DNA from: Gemmatimonadota bacterium
GTDB lineage: Bacteria > Gemmatimonadota > Gemmatimonadetes > Longimicrobiales > RSA9
DNA length: 5,610 nt
Direction: 5' to 3'
NCBI GenBank assembly: GCA_019689775.1
Contig: JADGGV010000291.1
Span: 1-5,610, forward strand
The notes beneath the pieces are model-generated. The model was not told the origin of the DNA. It did not search any database and saw nothing but the letters and a program-made list of their open reading frames with translations. Within the stretch, counting starts at the first letter, position 1; each line of letters opens with the position of its first letter. The position numbers and the translations under genes are program-made. This document shows positions 1 to 5,590 of this stretch, piece by piece.

Positions 1-1155
1 TCGTCGCCCGGGGCGGGGCGGGACCGATCGTCGCCCGAGGCGTGGGCGCCCGTCGTCGCGCGCTACTCGGGGATCACGCTTGCGGAGGGCCGGCGCGCAT
101 ACGTCGCGGAGGTCCTGGCGGCGGCGGGCGCGCCGACGGCGGCCCGCGCCTCTCGCCTCGGCGCCGATTGCCCGGCCGGCCCGCCGGAGCCGCCGCCGCC
201 GGCCGCCGACTACGCCGGCGCGATGTTCCGCCCCTCGCCGAACTTCGACGCGCGCCGCGCCGACGCTGCCGGCGTGCCCCGCATGGTCATCATCCACACG
301 TGCGAGGGCGGCTACACCGGCTGCTGGAGCTGGCTCGTCGCCCGGGAGTCGGAGGTGAGCGCGCACTACGTCGTGGACGAGGACGGCCGCGAGATCTCAC
401 AGCTCGTGCGCGAGGCGGACCGCGCGTGGCACATCGGCGCCACGTACGACTGCGCCCTGAACGACCGCGCCGAGTGCGACCTGAACGGCGTGCAGAGCAA
501 CCACTTCACGATCGGCGTCGAGCACGCGGGCTACGCCTCGCAGGCGACGTGGCCGACGGCGCAGCTCGCGGCGTCCGCCCGGCTCGTCTGCGACGTCACG
601 CGGCGCCGGGGCATCCCGCGCGACTGGCAGCACATCGTCGCCCACGGCCGGCTCCAGCCGTACAACCGCACCGATCCCGGCCCGAACTGGCCGTGGGCCC
701 GCTACATCGGCATGATCCAGCGCGAGTGCGGCGAGCTCGTCGTCGATGACGACGCGGCCCACGACGACGCCGAATGGGTCCGCGTCTCGGCGTCCGCCGC
801 CTGGACGCCGTCCACGGACGCGGCGGGCTACTACGGCGGCGGCTACCGCTGGGCGCCGAGCGGACCGGGCCCGGACGACCCGCTCCTGCTCTCATTCCGC
901 CTCGAGCAGCCCGCGAGCCGCACGGTCGACGTGCGCTGGACCGCCGGCGGGAACCGCTCGCCCGCCGCGACGTACCTCGTCCTTGGCGCTGCGGGCGATA
1001 CGCTCGGGCGCGTCACCGTCGACCAGCGCGACGGGGGAGGAGAGTGGCACACGCTCGGGAGCTGGATGTTCCCGGCCGGGTGGAACCGCGTCCTCGTCTC
1101 ACGCGTCGGGCCGGGCGGCACGGTCGTCGTCGCCGACGCGGTGCGCGTGCGCTGA
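1..1155 (+). CDS. N-acetylmuramoyl-L-alanine amidase (Amidase_2/PGRP fold) with golvesin-like C-terminal domain, 5'-partial
   Basis: Zinc amidase expected to cut the bond between N-acetylmuramic acid and L-alanine in peptidoglycan, probably outside the cytoplasm. The frame is open to the left edge, giving 384 visible residues. An ATG at 223 exists, but conserved-looking sequence just before it (DYAGAMFRPSPNF) argues that the real start lies off the window. Residues 70-235 are the amidase domain. The likely zinc ligands are H99 (VIIHTCEGG), H215 (VAHGRLQP) and D225 (TDPGPNW). Y123 (SAHYVVDEDG) and E174 (IGVEHAG) sit where T7-lysozyme/AmpD-type enzymes carry catalytic residues. An Asp-rich linker (about 247-258) leads to residues 259-384, which resemble the golvesin/Xly carbohydrate-binding-like domain (YYGGGYRWA, VDVRWTAGGNRS, VDQRDGGGEWHTLGSW, VVADAVRVR). 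Seven cysteines suggest disulfides and export, but any signal peptide is off-window. It is convergent with the next gene, 7 bases away. The amidase fold is secure; its biological role (recycling, autolysis, predation) is not shown. Confidence 0.9.
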   Translation, partial: SSPGAGRDRSSPEAWAPVVARYSGITLAEGRRAYVAEVLAAAGAPTAARASRLGADCPAGPPEPPPPAADYAGAMFRPSPNFDARRADAAGVPRMVIIHTCEGGYTGCWSWLVARESEVSAHYVVDEDGREISQLVREADRAWHIGATYDCALNDRAECDLNGVQSNHFTIGVEHAGYASQATWPTAQLAASARLVCDVTRRRGIPRDWQHIVAHGRLQPYNRTDPGPNWPWARYIGMIQRECGELVVDDDAAHDDAEWVRVSASAAWTPSTDAAGYYGGGYRWAPSGPGPDDPLLLSFRLEQPASRTVDVRWTAGGNRSPAATYLVLGAAGDTLGRVTVDQRDGGGEWHTLGSWMFPAGWNRVLVSRVGPGGTVVVADAVRVR

Positions 1156-1162
1156 GCGGCGC

Positions 1163-1537
1163 CTACTCGACTCCGCGCGGATAGACCTTCACCGAGTCCC
1201 AGCGCGTCAGCACGACCTCACCCGCCGGCGCGCCGCGGCGCTTGCGCACGTCGCCCGCGCGGCACACGTGCACCTCCACCTTGCCGCGCGCGTTGCGCGC
1301 CTTCGAGTGCCACGCCGCCAGCTCCGCCGCCCGCTGCACGACCTCGCGCGGAATCTCCGCGCCCTCCGGCCGACGGATCACGACGTGGCTGCCGGCGTAC
1401 CCCGCCGCGTGCAGCCACAGGTCGTCCGGCTCCGCCACGCGCAGTGTCAGCTCGTCGTTCTCGCGGGCGCCCTTGCCGACCAGCACCTGGAAACCCTCGA
1501 CGTCGATCTCCCGCCACCCCTTCCCCTTGCTCGCCAC
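1163..1537 (-). CDS. Stand-alone NFACT-R (DUF814) domain protein, putative RNA-binding
   Basis: A 124-residue protein made almost entirely of one NFACT-R domain. In RqcH/Rqc2/NEMF this domain is the C-terminal RNA-binding module of a much larger ribosome-quality-control protein. Family signatures visible are VGKGARENDELT (about 20-31), PDDLWLHAAGYAGSHVVIRR (37-56), AAELAAWHSKARN (70-82) and the basic end-piece VRKRRGAPAGEVVL (97-110). The NFACT-N, helix-hairpin-helix and coiled-coil parts of RqcH are absent, and nothing around the gene encodes them. Two GTG starts compete. The one at 1555 adds six residues, while the one at 1537 has GGAGGAG (1548-1542) four bases upstream, inside the would-be longer reading frame, so I chose 1537. 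Single-domain NFACT-R proteins are known in bacteria, but their function is unsettled. RNA or tRNA binding is inferred from the family. It lies 118 bases downstream of the hydrolase gene on the same strand. Confidence 0.88.
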   Translation of the reverse strand: MASKGKGWREIDVEGFQVLVGKGARENDELTLRVAEPDDLWLHAAGYAGSHVVIRRPEGAEIPREVVQRAAELAAWHSKARNARGKVEVHVCRAGDVRKRRGAPAGEVVLTRWDSVKVYPRGVE

Positions 1538-1541
1538 CGCG

Positions 1542-1548
1542 CTCCTCC
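1542..1548 (-). promoter_or_regulatory. Shine-Dalgarno site of the NFACT-R gene
   Basis: Read on the minus strand this is GGAGGAG, four bases before the GTG at 1537. It lies inside the alternative longer frame beginning at the GTG at 1555, whose own upstream sequence (CCCGGGTGCAAC) has no comparable site. This decides the start choice. Confidence 0.7.
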
Positions 1549-1584
1549 GCGACACGTTGCACCCGGGCGACGCGACCCGGCCTC

Positions 1585-1606
1585 CGGGCCGCCCCGGCGC
1601 GGCCCG
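1585..1606. terminator. Perfect 8-bp GC hairpin between two minus-strand genes (possible terminator)
   Basis: CGGGCCGC (1585-1592) pairs fully with GCGGCCCG (1599-1606) around a 6-base loop. It lies in the 118-base gap after the hydrolase and before the NFACT-R gene. A second, weaker stem, CCGGCG (1632-1637) with CGCCGG (1646-1651), sits immediately after the hydrolase stop. Neither is followed by a T-run on the minus strand, so they are not classical intrinsic terminators. In DNA this GC-rich such stems can arise by chance. Confidence 0.25.
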
Positions 1607-1655
1607 CGCGAAATGTAATCGTCGAGGACGGCCGGCGGCCCGGGGCGCCGGGGGG

Positions 1656-2477
1656 TCACCCCTCGAGGAACGCGAGCAGGTCCGCGTCGAGCTGGTCCTT
1701 GTGCGTCGCCGTGAGGCCGTGCGGCGCGCCCGGGTACACCTTCAGCGCGGCGTTCGGGACGATCTCCACGGAGCGCGTCGCCGCGGCCGCGATCGGCACG
1801 ATCTGGTCGTCGTCGCCGTGCACGATCAGCGTGGGCACGCCGATCTTCCTCAGGTCCTCGGTGAAGTCCGTCTCGGAGAACGCCTTGACGCACTCGTAGG
1901 CGGCCGCGAGGCCGGCTTGCATCGACCAGCGCCAGAACGCGTGGCGCAGGCCGTCGGACACCGTCGCCCCCGGTCGGTTCGCGCCGTAGAACGCGGCGCT
2001 GAGGTCCTGGTAGTACTGCGCGCGGTCCCGCAGCAGGCTCGCGCGGATCTCGTCGAACGTCTCGATCGGCAGCCCGCCCGGGTTCGCCGCCGTCTTTCGC
2101 ATGAGCGGCGGCACGGCGCTCACGAGCACCACCCCGGCAACCCGGCCGGTGCCGTGCCGGCCGATGTAGCGCGCGACCTCGCCGCCGCCCGTGGAGTGGC
2201 CCACGAGCACCGCGTCGCGCACGTCCAGCGCCTCGAGCAGCTCGCCGAGATCGTCGGCGTACGTGTCCATGTCGTTGCCGCGCCACGGCTGGCTGGACCG
2301 GCCATGGCCGCGGCGGTCGTGCGCGATCGTCCGGAAGCCGCGCGACGCCAGGAACACGAGTTGGTCATCCCACGCGTCCGCGTTCAGCGGCCAGCCGTGC
2401 GAGAACACGACCGGGCGCCCCGCGCCCCAGTCCTTGTAGTACAGCTCCGTGCCGTCCCTCGTAGTGATCCGGCCCAT
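1656..2477 (-). CDS. Alpha/beta hydrolase, non-heme chloroperoxidase / arylesterase type
   Basis: A 273-residue cytosolic alpha/beta hydrolase with no signal peptide. It belongs to the cofactor-free 'non-heme chloroperoxidase' group, usually about 270-280 residues. These enzymes behave as esterases or perhydrolases, and halogenation is a side reaction of peracid formation. The N-terminal motif (TTRDGTELYYKDWGAG), the oxyanion region SHGWPLNADAW (26-36) and DRRGHGRS (54-61) are typical. The triad is S95 in the nucleophile elbow GHSTGGG, D224 in HGDDDQIVP and H253 in GAPHGL. The cap region is about 125-210. The start at 2477 is fixed by GGAGG seven bases upstream and by the MGRITTRDGTELYYKDW opening. 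The open frame continues to 2858, but that extension is Arg/Pro/Gly-rich and not protein-like. It is divergent from the TMEM175 gene across a 452-base gap. The natural substrate is unknown. Confidence 0.92.
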   Translation of the reverse strand: MGRITTRDGTELYYKDWGAGRPVVFSHGWPLNADAWDDQLVFLASRGFRTIAHDRRGHGRSSQPWRGNDMDTYADDLGELLEALDVRDAVLVGHSTGGGEVARYIGRHGTGRVAGVVLVSAVPPLMRKTAANPGGLPIETFDEIRASLLRDRAQYYQDLSAAFYGANRPGATVSDGLRHAFWRWSMQAGLAAAYECVKAFSETDFTEDLRKIGVPTLIVHGDDDQIVPIAAAATRSVEIVPNAALKVYPGAPHGLTATHKDQLDADLLAFLEG

Positions 2478-2484
2478 TGCGCCG

Positions 2485-2489
2485 CCTCC
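2485..2489 (-). promoter_or_regulatory. Shine-Dalgarno site of the alpha/beta hydrolase
   Basis: GGAGG on the minus strand, seven bases before the ATG at 2477. It supports that start over the long upstream open frame. Confidence 0.7.
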
Positions 2490-2712
2490 GGTTCCGTGTG
2501 GCTCGGCTCGCAGCCCGCCCGCGCCTCCGGCATCGGCACGACCATCGGGCTCTGGCCGCCCACGGTCCCACGGCGGCGTGTTCGGGGGCGTCGGAGGGAG
2601 GTCGCGGCGGGCGTCGCGGTCGGGCCGCGGCCGGCGCAACCATTGTGCCGACCGACGCCCGTAGCCGCCTCGCGCGCGCCCCCGCGATCGCGCGGCGCTG
2701 CCGGCCGGCGGC

Positions 2713-2741
2713 GAGTCGTCTGCCGACTCACCGGAGTCGGC
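2713..2741. repeat. Three-arm inverted repeat forming two mutually exclusive hairpins
   Basis: Arm 1 is GAGTCG (2713-2718). Arm 2 is GCCGACTC (2722-2729). Arm 3 is GAGTCGGC (2734-2741). Arm 2 pairs with arm 3 perfectly over 8 bp with a 4-base loop (ACCG). Six bases of arm 2 can instead pair with arm 1 across a 5-base loop. The set ends about 190 bases before the TMEM175 start and begins about 235 bases upstream of the hydrolase start. Its function is unknown; it could be a protein-binding inverted repeat or an RNA structure in a long leader. No T-run follows. Confidence 0.5.
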
Positions 2742-2784
2742 GCCGCGCCGCGGCGCTGCCAACCCGGCCGCCCGGCGCCCCCGG

Positions 2785-2800
2785 CCCGGGCCCGGGCCCG
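2785..2800. repeat. Short CCCGGG palindromic tandem
   Basis: CCCGGG occurs twice in full and then partially (CCCG) without spacers, so every register is self-complementary. It is low-complexity, strongly GC and likely to be a weak point for polymerases and sequencing. No specific role is evident. Confidence 0.6.
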
Positions 2801-2919
2801 GCGTGCCCGCCGGCTTTGCGCCGCGCCGACCCGGCGTGACAACTTCGACGCGGGCCACCCACCGCGCCCGGCGACCGCGTCCCTGGGGCGCCGCCGGCGC
2901 CGCCTCGCCCCCACTCGAC

Positions 2920-2923
2920 GGAG
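2920..2923 (+). promoter_or_regulatory. Shine-Dalgarno site of the TMEM175-family gene
   Basis: GGAG (within ACGGAG) lies six bases before the ATG at 2930. It supports that start. Confidence 0.55.
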
Positions 2924-2929
2924 CGCGCC

Positions 2930-3520
2930 ATGGGCTCGACCCGACTCGAGGCGTTCAGCGACGCCGTCCTCGCCATCATCATCACGATCATGGTCCTCGA
3001 GCTCCGCGCCCCGCACTCCGCGGACTGGAGCGCGCTCCGCCCGCTCTGGCCGGTCTTCCTGAGCTATGTCCTCAGCTTCGTCAGCCTCGGGGTCTACTGG
3101 AACAACCACCACCACATGCTCCACGTGACCGACCACGTGAACGGCGCCATCCTCTGGGCGAACCTCCACCTCCTCTTCTGGCTCTCGCTCGTCCCGTTCA
3201 CCACAGAGTGGATGGGAGAGAACCACTTCGCGCCCGTGCCGACCGCCGTCTACGGCGCCGTCCTCTTGCTGGCGGCCGTCGCGTACTTCATCCTCCAGAC
3301 CGCCATCATCCGGAGCCAGGGACGCGACTCGATGCTGGCCGCCGCCGTCGGGCGCGACCTGAAGGGGAAGCTCTCGATGGGCCTCTACGCCCTCGCGATT
3401 CCGGCCGCGTTCCTCCACCCCGCCATCGCCGGCGCGCTCTTCATCGGCGTCGTGCTGATGTGGCTGCTGCCGGACAAGCGCATCGAGCGGATCGTCGCGG
3501 CGCGAGCGTCCCCCCACTGA
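2930..3520 (+). CDS. TMEM175-family (DUF1211) integral membrane protein, putative potassium channel
   Basis: A 196-residue membrane protein, the usual size for bacterial TMEM175 proteins. These have six membrane helices per subunit and, where studied, assemble as tetrameric potassium-permeable channels in the cytoplasmic membrane. The family signature opens the protein: R5, then FSDAV (9-13), leading into a first helix ending VLELRAP (22-28). Hydrophobic segments follow at roughly 40-57, 73-92, 105-127, 148-161 and 164-180. The tail after PDKR is basic and short. The segment YWNNHHHMLH (56-65) matches the family's conserved His-containing stretch after the second helix, though with three consecutive His. 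The start is supported by GGAG six bases upstream and by the signature lying at the N-terminus. It stands alone as a plus-strand transcription unit. A channel role is inferred from family membership; selectivity cannot be read from the sequence. Confidence 0.92.
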   Translation: MGSTRLEAFSDAVLAIIITIMVLELRAPHSADWSALRPLWPVFLSYVLSFVSLGVYWNNHHHMLHVTDHVNGAILWANLHLLFWLSLVPFTTEWMGENHFAPVPTAVYGAVLLLAAVAYFILQTAIIRSQGRDSMLAAAVGRDLKGKLSMGLYALAIPAAFLHPAIAGALFIGVVLMWLLPDKRIERIVAARASPH

Positions 3521-3705
3521 ACGCCGGCCGCCTCATCCACGCGACGACGAGCGGCATCCCGCACACGCCCCACTACCTCATCCTGAACACCGCCATCGGC
3601 GGCGCCTGGCCCGGAAACCCCGACTCGACGACGGTCCTTCCGCAGTACCACGACATCGATTACGTGCGGGTCCATCAGAGGGAGGGCGGGGACTTCCGGC
3701 GCTGA
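3520..3705 (+). pseudogene. C-terminal remnant of a glycoside hydrolase family 16 (laminarinase/beta-glucanase-like) gene
   Basis: About 61 codons, in a different frame from the TMEM175 gene and starting on its stop codon. They encode the recognisable C-terminal strands of a GH16 beta-glucanase: HTPHYLILNTAIGGAWPGNP, then DSTTVLPQYHDIDYVRVHQ, then a short tail and TGA. GH16 enzymes normally end like this (YLILNxAxGGxWPGxPDxTTxFPQ...DYVRVYQ). The catalytic ExDxxE segment and the rest of the jelly roll, at least 200 residues in the family, are absent. The sequence upstream is an intact TMEM175 gene on another frame. No ATG or GTG start lies in the fragment and no ribosome-binding site is visible. 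I read it as a gene remnant left by deletion or replacement. The alternative is a chimeric assembly join near 3520. Family assignment is firm; origin is inference. Confidence 0.8.
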
Positions 3706-3766
3706 TCGTCGGTCCGGCATGCCCGCCGTGCCCGCTCCAGGTGAGGCTCCCGCGCCCAATTGCGCG

Positions 3767-3804
3767 CCCGCTCCCGCCCCCGAGCGACCGGGAGCGGGAG
3801 CGGG
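3767..3804. terminator. Strong GC hairpin between convergent GH16 remnant and glutamine synthetase III
   Basis: CCCGCTCCCG (3767-3776) is perfectly complementary to CGGGAGCGGG, which occurs twice in overlapping copies (3789-3798 and 3795-3804). Two stems of 10-11 bp can therefore form. It lies 26 bases beyond the glutamine synthetase stop on the minus strand and about 60 bases after the GH16 stop on the plus strand, a natural place for a bidirectional terminator. There is no T-run after the stem on either strand, so intrinsic termination is uncertain. The flanking 3706-3829 gap shows no gene. Confidence 0.4.
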
Positions 3805-3829
3805 ACAAACGAACGGGCTGGACCGGGGA

Positions 3830-5590
3830 CTACTTGATGAACAGCATGTCCCGGTACCGCGGCAGCGGCCACAGATCATCCGGCAGCACCTTCTCCAGCC
3901 GGTCCACGACGTCGCGCACGGCGCGCATCGCCGGGATGATGTGGTCGCGCATGTGGTGCGCCTTCGACTGCACGGTCTCGCCGCCCAGCTCAGCGTTCTG
4001 GTCGACCAGCGACTTCAGCGCGACGCTCAGCTCGTTGACCAGCCCGTTCACCTCGCGCAGCGCGTCCAGCGTTCCGGTGGCGTCCAGGCCGAGCTCCTTG
4101 TTGCGCTCCGCGATCCGCCCCAGCTCGTCCAGGTGCCGCAACGCCGCCGGCAGCACCTGCGTGCGCACGATCTCCGCCGTCGTCTCCCCCTCGATGTTCA
4201 CCGTCTTGAAGTACTGATCGAACAGCACCTCGGCGCGGGACTCGAGCTCCCGCGGCGAGAGCACGCCGTACTTCTCGAACAGCGCCAGGTTCTCCGGCGT
4301 CGTCAGGCGCGGCAGCGCATCCAGCGTCGTGCGCAGGTTCAGCAGCCCGCGCCGTTCCGCCTCCTGGTGCCACGCCTCGCTGTAGTTGTCGCCGTTGAAG
4401 ACGATCCGCTTGATCGCGGGCATCCGCTCGACGATGAGCTGCCGCACCGCCTCCTCGAGCGAGGAGCCGTCGCGCAGCCGCTGCTCGAGCGCCGTCGCCA
4501 TCTCGTCGATCGATGCGGCCACGATCGTGTTCAGCACCGTCGCCGGGAACGAGATGCTCTGCGACGCGCCCAGCGCCCGGAACTCGAACTTGTTCCCCGT
4601 GAACGCGAACGGCGACGTCCGGTTCCGGTCACCCGCGTGCTTCGGCAGGTTCGGCAGCACCGGCGAGCCGAGTCCGAGGAAGCCGCCCTGCTTGCTCGAC
4701 GTCGCGTTCCCCGAGCGCTCGATCTGCTCGTAGATGTCCAGGAGCTGGTCGCCCAGGAACACCGACATGATCGCCGGCGGCGCCTCGTTCGCGCCCAGCC
4801 GGTGGTCGTTGCCCGCGTACGCGACCGACGCCCGGATCAGGTCCTGGTGCGCCTCCACCGCGGCCACGACCGCCGTGCAGAAGAACAGGAACTGGAGGTT
4901 GTCGTGCGGGTTGTCCCCCGGCTCCAGCAAGTTCGCCGACTCCGTCGCGAACGACCAGTTCAGGTGCTTCCCGCTCCCGTTCACCCCCGCGAACGGCTTC
5001 TCGTGCAGCAGCGCCACCAACCCGTACTTCCGCGCCACGTTCCGTAGCACGGTCATCGTGAGCTGCTGATGGTCCGCCGCCAGGTTCGCGTTCTCGTAGA
5101 TCGGCGCCATCTCGAACTGCCCCGGCGCCACCTCGTTGTGCCGCGTCTTCAGCGGCACGCCCAGCCGGTACAACTCGCGCTCCACCTCCGTCATGCACTG
5201 GAGCACGCGCTCCGGGATCGACCCGAAATAGTGATCCTCCAGCTCCTGCCCCCGCGGCGGCTTCGCCCCCAGCAGCGTCCGCCCCGTCAGCACCAGGTCC
5301 GGCCGCCGATAGTAGAACTCCTCGTCGATCAGGAAGAACTCCTGCTCCGGCCCCAGCGTCGCCCGCACGTGCGTCGCCTCCACGCCGAACAGCCGCAGCG
5401 CCCGCCGCGCCTGCACGTCCAGCGCCGCAATCGACCGCAGCAGCGGGATCTTGTGGTCCAGCGCCTCCCCCGTCCACGACAGGAACGCCGTCGGAATCGC
5501 CAGGTAGCTCGCCCCGCCCCCCGTCCGCATCACGAACGCCGGCGACGTCGGGTCCCACGCCGTGTAGCCCCGCGCCTCGAACGCGGGCGC
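3830..5590 (-). CDS. glnN: Glutamine synthetase type III (GSIII), N-terminus missing
   Basis: Makes glutamine from glutamate, ammonia and ATP in the cytosol; GSIII enzymes are large dodecamers of about 700-730 residues. Here 586 residues are readable, so roughly 120-140 N-terminal residues are missing. The first visible stretch, FEARGYTAWDPTSPAFVMR, is the conserved GSIII sequence leading into IPTAFLSWTGEALDHK. The GTG at 5533 is therefore internal, not the start. Active-site blocks in order are LGPEQEFFLID (about 79-89), HNEVAPGQFEMAPI (151-164), HEKPFAGVNGSGKH (196-209), NDHRLGANEAPPAI (261-274) and a block ending FTGNKFEFRALG (near 330-341). The GSIII-specific C-terminal region runs to the end (PRYRDMLFIK), and the stop is intact. 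The frame meets an in-frame TAA at 5591-5593 only because adapter-like sequence begins there. It is convergent with the plus-strand TMEM175/GH16 region. Nitrogen control of expression is plausible but nothing here shows it. Confidence 0.95.
   Translation of the reverse strand, partial: APAFEARGYTAWDPTSPAFVMRTGGGASYLAIPTAFLSWTGEALDHKIPLLRSIAALDVQARRALRLFGVEATHVRATLGPEQEFFLIDEEFYYRRPDLVLTGRTLLGAKPPRGQELEDHYFGSIPERVLQCMTEVERELYRLGVPLKTRHNEVAPGQFEMAPIYENANLAADHQQLTMTVLRNVARKYGLVALLHEKPFAGVNGSGKHLNWSFATESANLLEPGDNPHDNLQFLFFCTAVVAAVEAHQDLIRASVAYAGNDHRLGANEAPPAIMSVFLGDQLLDIYEQIERSGNATSSKQGGFLGLGSPVLPNLPKHAGDRNRTSPFAFTGNKFEFRALGASQSISFPATVLNTIVAASIDEMATALEQRLRDGSSLEEAVRQLIVERMPAIKRIVFNGDNYSEAWHQEAERRGLLNLRTTLDALPRLTTPENLALFEKYGVLSPRELESRAEVLFDQYFKTVNIEGETTAEIVRTQVLPAALRHLDELGRIAERNKELGLDATGTLDALREVNGLVNELSVALKSLVDQNAELGGETVQSKAHHMRDHIIPAMRAVRDVVDRLEKVLPDDLWPLPRYRDMLFIK

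Larger units (their letters stand above)
2478..2929. other. Non-coding divergent intergenic region
   Basis: This 452-base gap lies between divergently transcribed genes (hydrolase to the left, TMEM175 family to the right), so promoters for both must lie in it or at its edges. Every open frame crossing it translates to low-complexity Arg/Ala/Pro/Gly sequence with no recognisable domain. I could not pick out convincing -35/-10 boxes in this GC background. It holds the inverted-repeat set at 2713-2741, the perfect palindrome GCGCCGCGGCGC (2745-2756), the CCCGGG tandem at 2785-2800, a small stem CCGGCG/CGCCGG (2798-2803 with 2808-2813), and the two ribosome-binding sites at its ends. Confidence 0.75.

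Noticed and set aside
223..1155. Calling the amidase as a complete gene starting at the ATG at 223.
   Set aside because: The frame is open to the left edge, there is no clear ribosome-binding site before 223, and conserved-looking domain sequence precedes it.
241..2852. An exact 12-base repeat, AACTTCGACGCG, at 241-252 and 2841-2852.
   Set aside because: A single 12-base match in several kilobases of biased composition is expected by chance, and there is no flanking similarity.
2478..2858. N-terminal extension of the hydrolase frame by about 127 residues.
   Set aside because: The extension is Arg/Pro/Gly low-complexity with no domain, the hydrolase fold starts exactly at the ATG at 2477, and a good ribosome-binding site precedes that ATG.
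1242..3062. A 606-residue plus-strand open frame spanning the NFACT-R and hydrolase genes and the divergent gap.
   Set aside because: It overlaps two well-supported genes on the opposite strand and has no domain; its composition is Arg/Ala/Pro-rich.
2384..3517. A 377-residue minus-strand open frame rich in Asp/Glu/Arg opposite the TMEM175 gene.
   Set aside because: It is the reverse complement of a recognisable membrane-protein gene. Its acidic/basic composition is what antisense of hydrophobic codons gives.
2803..3519. Upstream part of the open frame that ends in the GH16 remnant, as a possible full GH16 gene.
   Set aside because: Before about 3520 the translation is Arg/Pro-rich out-of-frame reading of the TMEM175 gene. 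No GH16 catalytic motif is present.
3719..5047. A 442-residue open frame on the plus strand across the glutamine synthetase gene.
   Set aside because: It is antisense to a clearly conserved GSIII gene, and its Arg/Val/Leu/Gln-rich translation is typical of high-GC shadow frames.
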